A stretch of 64,000 nt of DNA from Saprospiraceae bacterium (lineage in GTDB: Bacteria > Bacteroidota > Bacteroidia > Chitinophagales > Saprospiraceae). A model generated the notes under the pieces. It did no database searches. It was not told where the DNA came from and worked only from the letters and a program-made list of their open reading frames with translations. Every line of letters begins with the position of its first letter. Within the stretch, counting starts at the first letter, position 1. The stretch spans positions 114,875 to 178,874 of the forward strand of contig JALHLK010000005.1 in assembly GCA_022844565.1 (NCBI GenBank), read 5' to 3'. The translations under genes were made by a program, and so were the position numbers. Positions 1 to 9,897 of the stretch are shown in pieces.

Positions 1-318
1 TATTCATCCCACTTTGAAAAGTACAAAAATGCTTGGCAAAATTGGTTTCAGGATTATGGTGTTGCGATGGATAATAATTTTGATGCAGATCGAAAAAAGA
101 AAATGAACAACGTGAATCCAAAGTTTGTGCTAAGAAATTATATAGCTCAAATGGCGATAGATAAAGCATATCAGGGCGATTATTCACTTGTCGAAGAACT
201 TAATGTTGCACTTACCGCCCCCTATGAAGACAATGAAATTAATGAAAAATGGTTTTGCAAACGCCCAGATTGGGCTAAAACAAAAGTAGGTTGTTCAATG
301 TTATCATGCAGTTCTTAA
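1..318 (+). CDS. selO: Protein adenylyltransferase SelO (YdiU family), C-terminal part; 5' end outside window
   Basis: Frame 1 is open from base 1 (YSSHFEKYKNAWQNWFQDYG...); 'NPKFVLRNYIAQMAIDKAYQGDYS' and the terminal 'CSMLSCSS' are typical of the SelO C-terminus. Confidence 0.8.
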   Translation, partial: YSSHFEKYKNAWQNWFQDYGVAMDNNFDADRKKKMNNVNPKFVLRNYIAQMAIDKAYQGDYSLVEELNVALTAPYEDNEINEKWFCKRPDWAKTKVGCSMLSCSS

Positions 319-357
319 ATTGAAGTACCTTAGTTTTTTTTTTAAAATTGATACAAA

Positions 358-636
358 ATGGAAGTTTATAATGAAGCAGATTATTTAGATAAATTTGCAA
401 ATTCCCTTGACGGATGGACATTTGTGGCTGATGGTATAGAAAAAGTATACAAATTTAAAGATTTTGTAGAAGCTTTTGTGTTTATGACGCGAGTTGCATT
501 TTTGGCCGAAAAGCATGATCACCATCCTGAATGGTCAAATGTATATAACAAGGTAAATATAAGACTTAATACCCACAGTGCAGGTGGTTTAACGATAAAA
601 GACATTGATTTAGCAACAGCAATTGATGCTATATAA
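358..636 (+). CDS. 4a-hydroxytetrahydrobiopterin dehydratase (pterin-4a-carbinolamine dehydratase)
   Basis: 92 aa; '[47 protein letters not shown]' is a PCD/DCoH signature. Confidence 0.93.
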   Translation: MEVYNEADYLDKFANSLDGWTFVADGIEKVYKFKDFVEAFVFMTRVAFLAEKHDHHPEWSNVYNKVNIRLNTHSAGGLTIKDIDLATAIDAI

Positions 637-661
637 TAATAACTAAAAAATTGATTTTGAC

Positions 662-1633
662 ATGCTTAAATGGCTAGACGTTTTAAAATTAGCGAGAGAT
701 GGGAGTCCAACTCCACTAAATAAAGTTGTAAAATCTGAGGAGGAGTGGAAGGCTCAACTCACAGAGCAGCAGTATTATGTCACAAGGAAAAAAGGTACCG
801 AAAGGCCTTTTAGTTCAGAGATGTGTTCGTTGTTTGAGCCCGGTATTTATGCCTGTGTGTGTTGTGGCACAAAACTCTTCGATAGCTTCGAAAAGTTTGA
901 GAGTGGAACAGGATGGCCAAGTTTTACCCAACCATTAGAAGAAAATGCCATAGCTTACATCAAGGATAGTTCTTTTGGTATGACAAGGGTTGAGACTTTG
1001 TGCAATGTTTGTGATGCTCATTTAGGCCATGTATTTCAGGATGGACCTCCACCTTCTGGGTTAAGATATTGCATCAATGCTGAAGCGCTCACCAAAGTAA
1101 AAGCTACTGAGGAGAAAATTGTACTTGGTGGAGGGTGTTTTTGGTGCACAGAAGCGTTGTTTCAAGATATAAAAGGTGTAAAAAGCGTTACAAGTGGATA
1201 CAGTGGAGGACATATTGTCAACCCAACCTACAAAGAAGTATGTAGTGAATTGACTGGGCATGCTGAAGTGATAGAAATCACCTATGATCCTACAATTATC
1301 TCAATCAGAGATCTAATTTACCTGCATTTAATTACCCACGACCCTACCACGCTAAATCGTCAAGGTGCAGATAGAGGCACTCAATATCGCAGTGTAATTT
1401 TTTATAAATCTGATGCAGAAAAAGAAATAGCCGAAAGCGTAATTGCCGAAGCACAAGAGTTATATCCAGAAAAAATTGTAACGGAAGTTGTACCTTTTAG
1501 TGTGTATTACAAGGCAGAAGCTTATCATCAAAATTACTTTAATTCGAATCCTGATGCTGGATACTGCTCAATGGTTATTGCTCCAAAGGTCAATAAATTT
1601 AGATCAAAATTTTTGGCAATTTTAAAAGAATAA
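662..1633 (+). CDS. msrBA: Bifunctional peptide methionine sulfoxide reductase, MsrB-MsrA fusion
   Basis: MsrB motifs (CVCCG, GTGWPSF, CNVCDAHLGHVF, RYCIN) followed by MsrA motif GGGCFWC and GTQYRSVIFY. Confidence 0.95.
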   Translation: MLKWLDVLKLARDGSPTPLNKVVKSEEEWKAQLTEQQYYVTRKKGTERPFSSEMCSLFEPGIYACVCCGTKLFDSFEKFESGTGWPSFTQPLEENAIAYIKDSSFGMTRVETLCNVCDAHLGHVFQDGPPPSGLRYCINAEALTKVKATEEKIVLGGGCFWCTEALFQDIKGVKSVTSGYSGGHIVNPTYKEVCSELTGHAEVIEITYDPTIISIRDLIYLHLITHDPTTLNRQGADRGTQYRSVIFYKSDAEKEIAESVIAEAQELYPEKIVTEVVPFSVYYKAEAYHQNYFNSNPDAGYCSMVIAPKVNKFRSKFLAILKE

Positions 1634-1701
1634 TACTACTGTAAAGCTTTATTTTTCAAGACTCACTTTCTTCATATTTTTCAACTTCCTAATTTGGAAA
1701 A

Positions 1702-2427
1702 CTACAACTTTTTAATATTAATCAAATCCAACAATTCATCTCTATAGTTTTTACCAATTGGAATCGATTTTACTTGGCCCTTCTCCATTAATTCAAGAGA
1801 ATTTCCATCAATTGCCTGTATTTTTTCTAAGTTAACAATAAAAGATCGGTGTACTCTTCTGAAATTAAGCGCTTGTAATTTGTCCTCTAGAGACTTCATC
1901 GTTTGGAGTGCTATAATCCTGTTATTCTCCATACGAATGATTACATAATCTTTTAATCCTTCAATATATAGGATATCATTGAAATTTACTTTTATCAATT
2001 TTTTATCAGATTTCACAAAGAAGTAATCTTCTCCGATTTCTTCGATGGTACTATTGCTCTGTTTTTTAATTTGTATTCGCTCGGCTGCTTTATTTACAGC
2101 TTTCATAAATCGATCTAGAGAAATTGGCTTTAAAAGATAATCTACTGCATCAAGCTCAAATCCTTCTAGCGCATATTCAGGATAAGCAGTTGTAAATATC
2201 ACCATTGGAGGATTTCTTAGCGATTTTAAGAACTCAATACCTGTGATTTGAGGCATTTGAATATCCAAAAAGATAAGATCAACTTCTTTATTTTGTAATA
2301 CTTCCATGGCAGAAATAGCATTGTCACATCTTTCTACCAATTCTAGATTAGGCATCTTAGCAACAAATGATTCCATGATATCTAATGCTAGTGGTTCGTC
2401 ATCAACGATAATTGTTTTTATAGTCAT
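1702..2427 (-). CDS. LytTR-family response regulator
   Basis: Receiver domain (IIVDDEPLALDIM, LIFLDIQMP, LLKPI) plus C-terminal LytTR domain (DILYIEGLKDYV...FRRVHRSFIVNLEKI). Confidence 0.93.
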   Translation of the reverse strand: MTIKTIIVDDEPLALDIMESFVAKMPNLELVERCDNAISAMEVLQNKEVDLIFLDIQMPQITGIEFLKSLRNPPMVIFTTAYPEYALEGFELDAVDYLLKPISLDRFMKAVNKAAERIQIKKQSNSTIEEIGEDYFFVKSDKKLIKVNFNDILYIEGLKDYVIIRMENNRIIALQTMKSLEDKLQALNFRRVHRSFIVNLEKIQAIDGNSLELMEKGQVKSIPIGKNYRDELLDLINIKKL

Positions 2428-2445
2428 AATTATTTGTTTTGCTGA

Positions 2446-3522
2446 TTAAGTTAATAATAATTTTAATTTGATAATATAGCTATTGGGATAGTCCAAGACA
2501 TCTAATTCGTATTGTTTTGGGTAAAGTAACTCAAGTCTTCTTTTCACATTGACTAAGCCAATACCTCCAGATTTTTTTAAATTTGAACCAGGCATAGTTG
2601 GTGCTTTACTATTTTCAATAATGAGAGAAAGACTTTCGTTTTCGATTTTCATATTGATATTCACATAAGACTCTTTGGTGTGCTGACTAATACCGTGTTT
2701 AAATGAATTTTCTATAAATGGTATGAACATCAAAGGAGCTATCATTTTAGCCCTAGGTTCCCCCTCAATATTAAGTGTAACCTTCATTTTAGTGCCATGC
2801 CTTAACTTCTCTAATTCTAGATAATTCACAAGATAATTGACTTCCTTTTCCAATAAAACTTGCTTTTCATTACATTCGTAAAGCATATACCTCATCATCT
2901 CAGAAAGTCGGAGTACGATTTCAGGTGCTAAATCAGATTTTTTCAGCGTAAGCGCGTATAGACTATTTAAAGTATTAAAAAGGAAATGAGGGTTGATTTG
3001 AGATTTTAGATATTTTAATTCTGATTGTAAGGTTTCATTTTGTAATTCTTGCTTAACCTTTTGCGAACCTAACCAGTCAGAAACTACAAAATATATGGAT
3101 GAGCCAGCTCCAACTAAAAATGTTGAAGTCAAAATCATCAATTGATTACTATTGTGTGTGAAAAAAGCTTTTGAAAATTCATTTCCTGCTAAATGGTATA
3201 GACAAACGCCTTTAATTGGAGTAAGCAGAAAGGAAATACCTAGCAACATTAATAAATGACTAGAAAAGTTTTTCTTTTTAAGGTAATATGGGAAAATATA
3301 ATATTTATTTAGGTAAACGATCAATGCATAAAAGGAGACATTGATCAGCTCCATCCATAATTCTTGAAAAAAACTTAAATCACTTGGATTAATGATGGTG
3401 AAAATTATAGCCAAAGCTATCCAAAAAGTTACATTTTGAGTAGGCTTACTATTACGCAGTGAATCTATAAGATTTGTACCTCGTTGATTACTACCATCTA
3501 TATAAACGTCTTTGTTGATCAT
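2446..3522 (-). CDS. LytS-like sensor histidine kinase
   Basis: Transmembrane N-terminus; 'LKSQINPHFLFNTLNSLYAL' His_kinase motif and 'GIGLVNVKRRLELLY'; adjacent to the LytTR regulator. Confidence 0.92.
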   Translation of the reverse strand: MINKDVYIDGSNQRGTNLIDSLRNSKPTQNVTFWIALAIIFTIINPSDLSFFQELWMELINVSFYALIVYLNKYYIFPYYLKKKNFSSHLLMLLGISFLLTPIKGVCLYHLAGNEFSKAFFTHNSNQLMILTSTFLVGAGSSIYFVVSDWLGSQKVKQELQNETLQSELKYLKSQINPHFLFNTLNSLYALTLKKSDLAPEIVLRLSEMMRYMLYECNEKQVLLEKEVNYLVNYLELEKLRHGTKMKVTLNIEGEPRAKMIAPLMFIPFIENSFKHGISQHTKESYVNINMKIENESLSLIIENSKAPTMPGSNLKKSGGIGLVNVKRRLELLYPKQYELDVLDYPNSYIIKLKLLLT

Positions 3523-3650
3523 TTTTTAATAATACAATTACAAAAGTACATATACATCATCTATATAACACAATGATTCTAGATTAAAGCATTATAAAAT
3601 TCTACGAACAACCAAAAAAGATTTGAAATCTATAGGATCGATTGTTTATT

Positions 3651-3733
3651 GGAGAATTGCTGATTTGTTGATTTGGTCAATTACCGAATCGCTCAATTGC
3701 TGAATTGTAGATTTGCTGAATTACTGATTTGCC
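3651..3733. repeat. Degenerate ~15-16 bp AT-rich tandem repeat (GAATTGCTGATTTG-like)
   Basis: Successive variants: GAATTGCTGATTTG / GAATCGCTCAATTGCT / GAATTGTAGATTTGCT / GAATTACTGATTTGCC. Confidence 0.6.
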
Positions 3734-3797
3734 AAAGTACTATTACACTAAACCGCCAAAATGACCTAACCATTCAGTGTTTATCAATCTAAATCAC

Positions 3798-3805
3798 TAT
3801 CTTTG
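3798..3805 (+). promoter_or_regulatory. Putative Bacteroidota -7 box (TATCTTTG) of der
   Basis: Matches TAnnTTTG, 27 bp upstream of the der start codon. Confidence 0.5.
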
Positions 3806-3832
3806 CACTTTAAATAATAGAAAAGATATAAT

Positions 3833-5140
3833 ATGTCAAATGTTGTGGCCATAGTTGGAAGGCCAAATGTCGGAAAATCGACAATTTTTAATAGGTTAAT
3901 TGGTGAACGTAAATCAATAGTAGACAATGTTAGTGGAGTTACCCGTGACAGAATTTATGGGTTTTCTGAATGGAATGGCAAGACTTTTACCGTGATTGAT
4001 ACGGGTGGGTTTGTGCATGGTTCAGATGATGTATTTGAGGCTGCAATTAGGTCTCAAGTTAGAATAGCAATTGAGGAATCAAGAGTTATTTTATTTATGG
4101 TTGATGTTACGACGGGTATTACAGATTTAGATGATGAAATAGCTGATTTACTCCGAAGAGGAGACAAACCAGTAATCTGTGTGGTTAATAAAGTAGATAA
4201 TCCTCAAAGGGATCTTTTGGCCAATGAGTTTTGGGCTTTGGGGTTTGAAAATACGATTTTTCTCTCTTCGATGACAGGATCAGGAACAGGTGAGTTACTG
4301 GATATGGTTACGGAATTGTTGCCTGAGAACATTGAAGAAAATGAAATATCTGATCTGCCACGTATTGCAATAGTAGGTCAACCAAATGTGGGAAAATCAT
4401 CTTTGACCAATGCATTAATTGGTGAGGATAGAAATATTGTGACAGATATACCTGGTACAACAAGAGATGCAATTTATATCAAGTTTAATAAATTTGGACA
4501 CGAATTTTACATTATTGACACAGCGGGTATACGCAAGAAAGCCAAAGTTCACGAAGACTTAGAGTTTTATTCGGTCATCCGGGCTATTAAAGCAATGGAT
4601 GAGGCGGATGTCTGTGTATTAATGCTCGATGCGTCACTAGGGATAGAGAGTCAGGATATGACCATCATGTCTTTAATTATTAAAAAGAAAAAGGGTTTAG
4701 TTATATTAGTGAACAAATGGGATCTAGTGGAAAAGGAAACGAATACGGCTAGAGATTTCGAGAAAGAACTAAAAAGTAAAATTGCACCTTTTAATGATGT
4801 GCCAATCATATTTACCTCGGTGATAGAAAAGCAAAGAATACACAAAGCAATGGAGGCAGCTATGGCCGTCTATGCTAATCGCTCAAGAAAAATCAAAACT
4901 TCAGAGCTGAATGAATTTATGCAAGAAGCGATGGAACGAATACCACCTCCTGCTCATAGAGGTAAGTATATTAAAATCAAATATGTCACTCAATTACCTA
5001 CACCATTTCCCGCATTTGCCTTCTTCTGCAACCACCCTAAACATGTAAAAGAATCTTATAAAAACTATTTAGAGAATACCATAAGAGGTAAGTGGGAATT
5101 TAGTGGAACTCCAATTCAAATTTATTTTAGAGATAAATAG
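3833..5140 (+). CDS. der: Ribosome-associated GTPase Der (EngA)
   Basis: Two GTPase domains (GRPNVGKSTIFNRL and GQPNVGKSSLTNAL) with NKVD and NKWD motifs and a KH-like C-terminus. Confidence 0.98.
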   Translation: MSNVVAIVGRPNVGKSTIFNRLIGERKSIVDNVSGVTRDRIYGFSEWNGKTFTVIDTGGFVHGSDDVFEAAIRSQVRIAIEESRVILFMVDVTTGITDLDDEIADLLRRGDKPVICVVNKVDNPQRDLLANEFWALGFENTIFLSSMTGSGTGELLDMVTELLPENIEENEISDLPRIAIVGQPNVGKSSLTNALIGEDRNIVTDIPGTTRDAIYIKFNKFGHEFYIIDTAGIRKKAKVHEDLEFYSVIRAIKAMDEADVCVLMLDASLGIESQDMTIMSLIIKKKKGLVILVNKWDLVEKETNTARDFEKELKSKIAPFNDVPIIFTSVIEKQRIHKAMEAAMAVYANRSRKIKTSELNEFMQEAMERIPPPAHRGKYIKIKYVTQLPTPFPAFAFFCNHPKHVKESYKNYLENTIRGKWEFSGTPIQIYFRDK

Positions 5141-5151
5141 TCGTAGATTTT

Positions 5152-5703
5152 ATGGGCTGGTTAAAAACAGATTTTGAAGGATTATGGGTTTTCGAACCGA
5201 GAATTTTTGGAGATAATAGAGGCTATTTTTTAGAAAGTTTTAATGAAAACACGCTAAAAGATACGGATATTTATGTAAGATTTGTACAGGATAATGAAGC
5301 AAAATCGACAAAAGGTGTGTTGCGAGGGCTCCACTATCAAGTTGGTAAAAATGCTCAATCAAAGTTGGTTAGAGTTGTAACAGGTGAAGTATTGGATGTT
5401 GTTGTAGATGTTAGACCTAGTTCAAAAACTTTTGGGCAGCATTTTTCAATCATACTTAATGATATAAACAAAAACCAACTATTTGTACCTAAAGGATTTG
5501 CCCACGGCTATGTCGTACTTTCTGAAGAAGCCATTTTTGTCTACAAATGTGATGCATTTTATGATAAAGATGCGGAGGCAGGTATAAAATTTGATGATCC
5601 AAAGTTAAATATTGATTGGATATTAACTTTAGAAAATTTAAAATTAAGCGACAAAGATTTGGTTCAGCCTTTATTTGAGAATCATAAAGCATTTTATTTA
5701 TGA
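5152..5703 (+). CDS. rfbC: dTDP-4-dehydrorhamnose 3,5-epimerase
   Basis: 'GVLRGLHYQVG.NAQSKLVRVVTGEVLDVVVDVR' and 'FVPKGFAHGYVVLSE' motifs. Confidence 0.96.
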   Translation: MGWLKTDFEGLWVFEPRIFGDNRGYFLESFNENTLKDTDIYVRFVQDNEAKSTKGVLRGLHYQVGKNAQSKLVRVVTGEVLDVVVDVRPSSKTFGQHFSIILNDINKNQLFVPKGFAHGYVVLSEEAIFVYKCDAFYDKDAEAGIKFDDPKLNIDWILTLENLKLSDKDLVQPLFENHKAFYL

Positions 5704-6611
5704 TGCATGAAAACGCCAAAGTTCTAGTACTTGGAGCAAATGGGCAATTGGGAACGGAAATTAAAAAATTGAGCCTTCAGTATACTGACTTTATCTTCGT
5801 CTTTGCAGATAGATCAATGATTGATATTACAGAACCAAAATCTGTAGAGCAAATCATCTATCACAATCCCGACTTTATCATCAATTGTGCAGCATATACA
5901 GCAGTTGATAAAGCTGAAAATAATGCAGAGCAAGCGGATCTTATAAATCATAAAGCTTGCCAATACATTGTAGAAGGCGCTATGAAAACTGATGCCATTG
6001 TCATTCATATATCTACCGATTATGTTTATCACAATGATTCGTGTGCCCCCTTGTTAGAGACTGATGAATGTCGTCCTCAAGGCATTTACGCTATATCTAA
6101 ATACTATGGAGAAAACATCATAAAACAATACCCAAAACACGTCATACTTCGTACATCTTGGGTATATGGTAATGAAGGAATAAACTTTTTCAAAACTATG
6201 GTAAACTTATCTCATAAGGATGAATTAAGCATAGTTGCAGATCAATATGGTGCACCAACTTATGCCGTTGATTTAGCCGCAACATGCCTTGCAATTGTAA
6301 AACATTTTGATTCTGTAGATAAGGATGTAAATAGTTTTGGAACGTACAATTTTAGCAACGAAGGGTGTATTACCTGGTTTGACTTTGCTAGTGCAATTTT
6401 TGAGAAAAGAGAAGTTCCCATCAAGCTAAATAAAACTACTACAGAAGCTTATAATGCTCCCGCTCCCCGCCCGTATTGGAGTGTACTTTCAAAGCAGAAA
6501 ATAAAGAGAACTTTTGGTATTCAAACGGATCATTGGTTAGAAGCGCTACAAAGGTGTATGAATGAAGCGGATTTTCCGAGTAAAAATTCGAATATAAATT
6601 TCACTAACTAG
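5700..6611 (+). CDS. rfbD: dTDP-4-dehydrorhamnose reductase
   Basis: N-terminal 'VLVLGANGQLGTE', 'NCAAYTAVDKAE', 'STDYVYH', 'YGENII'; overlaps rfbC by 4 nt. Confidence 0.95.
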   Translation: MMHENAKVLVLGANGQLGTEIKKLSLQYTDFIFVFADRSMIDITEPKSVEQIIYHNPDFIINCAAYTAVDKAENNAEQADLINHKACQYIVEGAMKTDAIVIHISTDYVYHNDSCAPLLETDECRPQGIYAISKYYGENIIKQYPKHVILRTSWVYGNEGINFFKTMVNLSHKDELSIVADQYGAPTYAVDLAATCLAIVKHFDSVDKDVNSFGTYNFSNEGCITWFDFASAIFEKREVPIKLNKTTTEAYNAPAPRPYWSVLSKQKIKRTFGIQTDHWLEALQRCMNEADFPSKNSNINFTN

Positions 6612-6662
6612 AATTTTTTACAAAATTTTGACTTTAAAAGCTAAAATATAGTCTTATTTAAG

Positions 6663-6827
6663 CTAGTGCTCCGTCTAAATAATTTTTTAAATTAAGTTGT
6701 GAGCTATTTTTGGATAGATCAAGGCAAAAAATGTAGCTGAACTGGGTAGTTCAGCGAGGCTTTTTAACGAAGAGATATCCAAAAAGAGCCACAAATTATT
6801 TAATTTTTTAATTAGACGGAGCACTAG
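6663..6827. repeat. 165-bp inverted-repeat element (MITE-like or IS-derived candidate)
   Basis: Perfect 16-bp termini CTAGTGCTCCGTCTAA / TTAGACGGAGCACTAG; imperfect IR continues ~55 bp inward; internal perfect palindrome GCTGAACT-GGGT-AGTTCAGC. Confidence 0.75.
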
Positions 6828-6841
6828 ATTGATCTATGTAA

Positions 6842-8056
6842 TTAATTCCCCTTTGCCACCTTCAATTTCCTTAATAGAAAATAGCTCCCAACACATAATC
6901 CTAAAGACAATATCCCAAGTATAGGATAATTCTCATATTTACCTTGACTATTCATTACCACGATCAATCCGCTTATTAAGCCAGTGAAGGATATAGCTAA
7001 TTGTTGAAAAGAAGAGTTTAGAGACATAAAGCTGCCACGTGTACTAATTGGTGCAGATGCTGAGATAAGGGCATTAGCGGCAATCATACGTCCACTTGCA
7101 AATATATAGAACAAGGTTGTGAATATATATGCATACCAAAGTGGCACGATATTTAAGGTAGTGATGACCATCGTGGGAATAAAACTAACAATCATCGTTA
7201 TGACAAATACTTTAATCGTACCAAACTTATCAACCAATTTCCCTATCAAGGGTGCTGAAAACAATGTAGCTGCACCTCCTAAAAAAAACTGTAAAGAGAT
7301 ATTTTCTTGTGTAAATCCTACATTAGCCATCATATAAGGAGAAATAAAAGGGATAATCATAAAGTGTCCCATAATTAAAGTAAAACCCGTCATCAGACCG
7401 TTGACTTGATTTTGATCACCAAAAACATCCTTTCTCAAAGATGAAAATGAAATCTTCATCGGCACTTCGCTCAAATGTTTGTCTAACTTCGGAAAAGTAA
7501 AGTATATAAAAATATTGATTACAATTCCTAACAGCCCTAAAATTAAAAACGGTAATTGCCATCCAGATTTTGCAGCTAAATATATACCAAAAGGAACCCC
7601 AAAAGCTGTAGCAGCCGAGAAAGCAGCAAACAATCTACCCATTGCTCTCCCCCGTTCTGAAAATGCATAAATATCACTTACTATTGACAAAACTATCGCT
7701 CCTATAAAACCTCCAAAAAAACCAGTAAACAATCGCATGGTCAATAAGGTGTAGTAGTCTGTAGCTAGACAGCATAGTAGTGTTCCCACAGAAAAACCCA
7801 CATTCACAAACAATAATAAAGCTTTACGATCAAACTTGTCAAGATAAAAAATGCCTACAAAACTAGAGAATGCAGCAGCAATAGAGTATGAAGATACCAG
7901 TAAAGCATACTGATAGGCTTCCAACTCAAAAACCTTGATGAACATATCACCCAAAGGCATAATTATCATTGAGTCAACAATATGAGTAAAATTTATTGCG
8001 GCTAATGTGAATAAAATTGCAGTTTTCTTAAGATTAGCGGATTTGTATAAAGACAT
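6842..8056 (-). CDS. MFS transporter
   Basis: ~12 TM segments; 'RLFTGFFGGFIGAIVLSIVSDIYAFSERGRAMG' MFS motif. Confidence 0.9.
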   Translation of the reverse strand: MSLYKSANLKKTAILFTLAAINFTHIVDSMIIMPLGDMFIKVFELEAYQYALLVSSYSIAAAFSSFVGIFYLDKFDRKALLLFVNVGFSVGTLLCCLATDYYTLLTMRLFTGFFGGFIGAIVLSIVSDIYAFSERGRAMGRLFAAFSAATAFGVPFGIYLAAKSGWQLPFLILGLLGIVINIFIYFTFPKLDKHLSEVPMKISFSSLRKDVFGDQNQVNGLMTGFTLIMGHFMIIPFISPYMMANVGFTQENISLQFFLGGAATLFSAPLIGKLVDKFGTIKVFVITMIVSFIPTMVITTLNIVPLWYAYIFTTLFYIFASGRMIAANALISASAPISTRGSFMSLNSSFQQLAISFTGLISGLIVVMNSQGKYENYPILGILSLGLCVGSYFLLRKLKVAKGN

Positions 8057-8353
8057 TTAATTTAAGGAATAGGTGGAAAAAACACTATAGACTTCAATCG
8101 TCTTTAATCTTTCATAATCGTAAGTCGTAAATGGGGTAATAGGAAGCTTTTCAATATGATATAATAACTCACTTTCACTCCCTACTTTAAAAACTATAAA
8201 GATCTTAGATTTAAAGAGTGTAATGCTATGAGAAATTATGATTCCTTGTGAAACCATTGAAGATATGACCTTTTCGTAGTAGGGCAATACCCCACTCACG
8301 TCTAAATCATCTTCAAAAACAAAACAAACTTGATATAATTTTACCCTTTCCAA
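8057..8353 (-). CDS. Hypothetical protein (98 aa)
   Basis: Open frame directly upstream of and abutting the MFS gene; no recognised domain. Confidence 0.6.
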   Translation of the reverse strand: MERVKLYQVCFVFEDDLDVSGVLPYYEKVISSMVSQGIIISHSITLFKSKIFIVFKVGSESELLYHIEKLPITPFTTYDYERLKTIEVYSVFSTYSLN

Positions 8354-8366
8354 ATTTGAAATCTTA

Positions 8367-8903
8367 TCATTTTAAAACAGCCAAATAACTAAAATCAAAT
8401 TGTAAAGGTAATGAAGCTGGCACAAATCCCCTAATTTGCATCCTAATTTCTATATCAAAAGCTCCTAATTCCATAATGGGTTTTAACTCACTAACAGAAG
8501 ATAAAAGCTGAAGTTCTGACCTTCCATTTAATGCAATTTCATCAAGATAAAACATTTCAGACCGAGTATTATTGCCATCTTTGGATAATGCCCGAATACT
8601 AATATTTGAGAATAAAGATAAGTTAGCTCCTCCAAAACGTCCATAAATCCTACATCTATGAGCCAAAACTTTGGAGATATCGTCTGTTTTCAACCCTCGA
8701 GTAGTAAGGGTTTCATTATATAAAGATTTCACATTACGTATATAGACATAATGTGTTTCAATAGGATTTAAGTTTGCTGGTAGATCGAAAACAGCTGTCA
8801 ATTTAGCCTCAACAAATTCTTCATTATTTTTTAAACAACTATTAAATGTTATCACAATAACAAAAAATAATAAAAACCTAAACAACGTTCTCGAAACTTC
8901 CAA
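8367..8903 (-). CDS. Hypothetical secreted lipoprotein
   Basis: N-terminal hydrophobic segment ending 'VITFNSCLKN' (lipobox-like); co-directional with neighbours. Confidence 0.65.
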   Translation of the reverse strand: MEVSRTLFRFLLFFVIVITFNSCLKNNEEFVEAKLTAVFDLPANLNPIETHYVYIRNVKSLYNETLTTRGLKTDDISKVLAHRCRIYGRFGGANLSLFSNISIRALSKDGNNTRSEMFYLDEIALNGRSELQLLSSVSELKPIMELGAFDIEIRMQIRGFVPASLPLQFDFSYLAVLK

Positions 8904-8947
8904 TTAAAATATTTTTACATTTATAAACGCAAATATAAATAAAATGT

Positions 8948-8955
8948 TATCTTTG
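8948..8955 (+). promoter_or_regulatory. Putative -7 box (TATCTTTG) of rpsP
   Basis: Matches Bacteroidota TAnnTTTG; ~80 bp upstream of rpsP. Confidence 0.5.
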
Positions 8956-9033
8956 CAGCCGTTTTACAAAAACCAAGGAAGTAATTCAATATTAGTAGCT
9001 TGGTTTGATTATATCAAATTTAAATTTTAAAAA

Positions 9034-9735
9034 ATGGCAGTTAAATTAAGACTAACCAGACAAGGAAGGAAAAAGGCTCCTTTTTATTACATTGTTGCTG
9101 CAGACAGCAGATCTCCTAGAGATGGTAAATTTATCGAAAAATTAGGATCTTACAATCCACTAACCGTACCTGCAACTATCGAACTTGATGTTGAAAGATC
9201 ATACGATTGGTTGATGAAAGGAGCACAACCTACTGACACCGTAAGTGCAATCCTAAGATTCAAGGGCGTGATGTACAAAAAACACCTTGAAATTGGTGTT
9301 AAAAAAGGCAAATTATCTCAAGAAGAAGCGGACACTAAGTTAAATGCACTTATAGATATCAAAAATGCTAAAGTAGCAGCTAGAAAAAGTAAAATATCTG
9401 CTGAAAAATCTGAATTTTTGAAAAAAGTATCTGGAGAGGCAAAAGCACCAAAAGTAATAGCAGCTGCTGATGAAGATAGAGCTGCATTCCAAGTAGAAGA
9501 AGAAGTTAGTGTTGTTGCAGAAGCACCAATTGTTGAAGAAGTTGTAGCTGTAGAAACAACTCCAGAGGCGGTAGTTGAAGAAGCACCAGCAGTTGAGGAA
9601 GTTGCTGTTGTAGAAGAAGCACCAGTTGTAGAAGCAGTAGCTGCTGTTGAAGAAGCTCCAGCTGTTGAAGAAGCACCAGCTGTTGAAGAAGTAGCAGCAT
9701 CAGAAGCAACAGAAGGAGATTCTGAAACTGTATAA
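9034..9735 (+). CDS. rpsP: 30S ribosomal protein S16 with long acidic Ala/Val/Glu-rich C-terminal extension
   Basis: N-terminus [43 protein letters not shown] is S16; C-terminal ~80 aa is EEAPAVEEV-type repeat. Confidence 0.97.
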   Translation: MAVKLRLTRQGRKKAPFYYIVAADSRSPRDGKFIEKLGSYNPLTVPATIELDVERSYDWLMKGAQPTDTVSAILRFKGVMYKKHLEIGVKKGKLSQEEADTKLNALIDIKNAKVAARKSKISAEKSEFLKKVSGEAKAPKVIAAADEDRAAFQVEEEVSVVAEAPIVEEVVAVETTPEAVVEEAPAVEEVAVVEEAPVVEAVAAVEEAPAVEEAPAVEEVAASEATEGDSETV

Positions 9736-9803
9736 TGAAATGTTTTAAAAACTTGGATTTTTATCCATTTTTTTAACTTAATAAAGTATATATTTGTGAT
9801 TTT

Positions 9804-9844
9804 AGACCTGATAAAGGATTTGTTCTTTATCAGGTCTACTTTTA
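9804..9844 (+). terminator. Intrinsic terminator-like hairpin downstream of rpsP
   Basis: AGACCTGATAAAG-GATTTGTT-CTTTATCAGGTCT, perfect 13-bp stem followed by ACTTTT. Confidence 0.8.
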
Positions 9845-9897
9845 TAAGCCCGAAAATCTTTTGTAGAAATTTATTTTTAATTATAGAAATTTAAATT

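Noticed and set aside
9506-9709. Minus-strand ORF of Leu/Gln repeats ([14 protein letters not shown]...)
   Set aside because: It is the antisense shadow of the repetitive S16 acidic tail.
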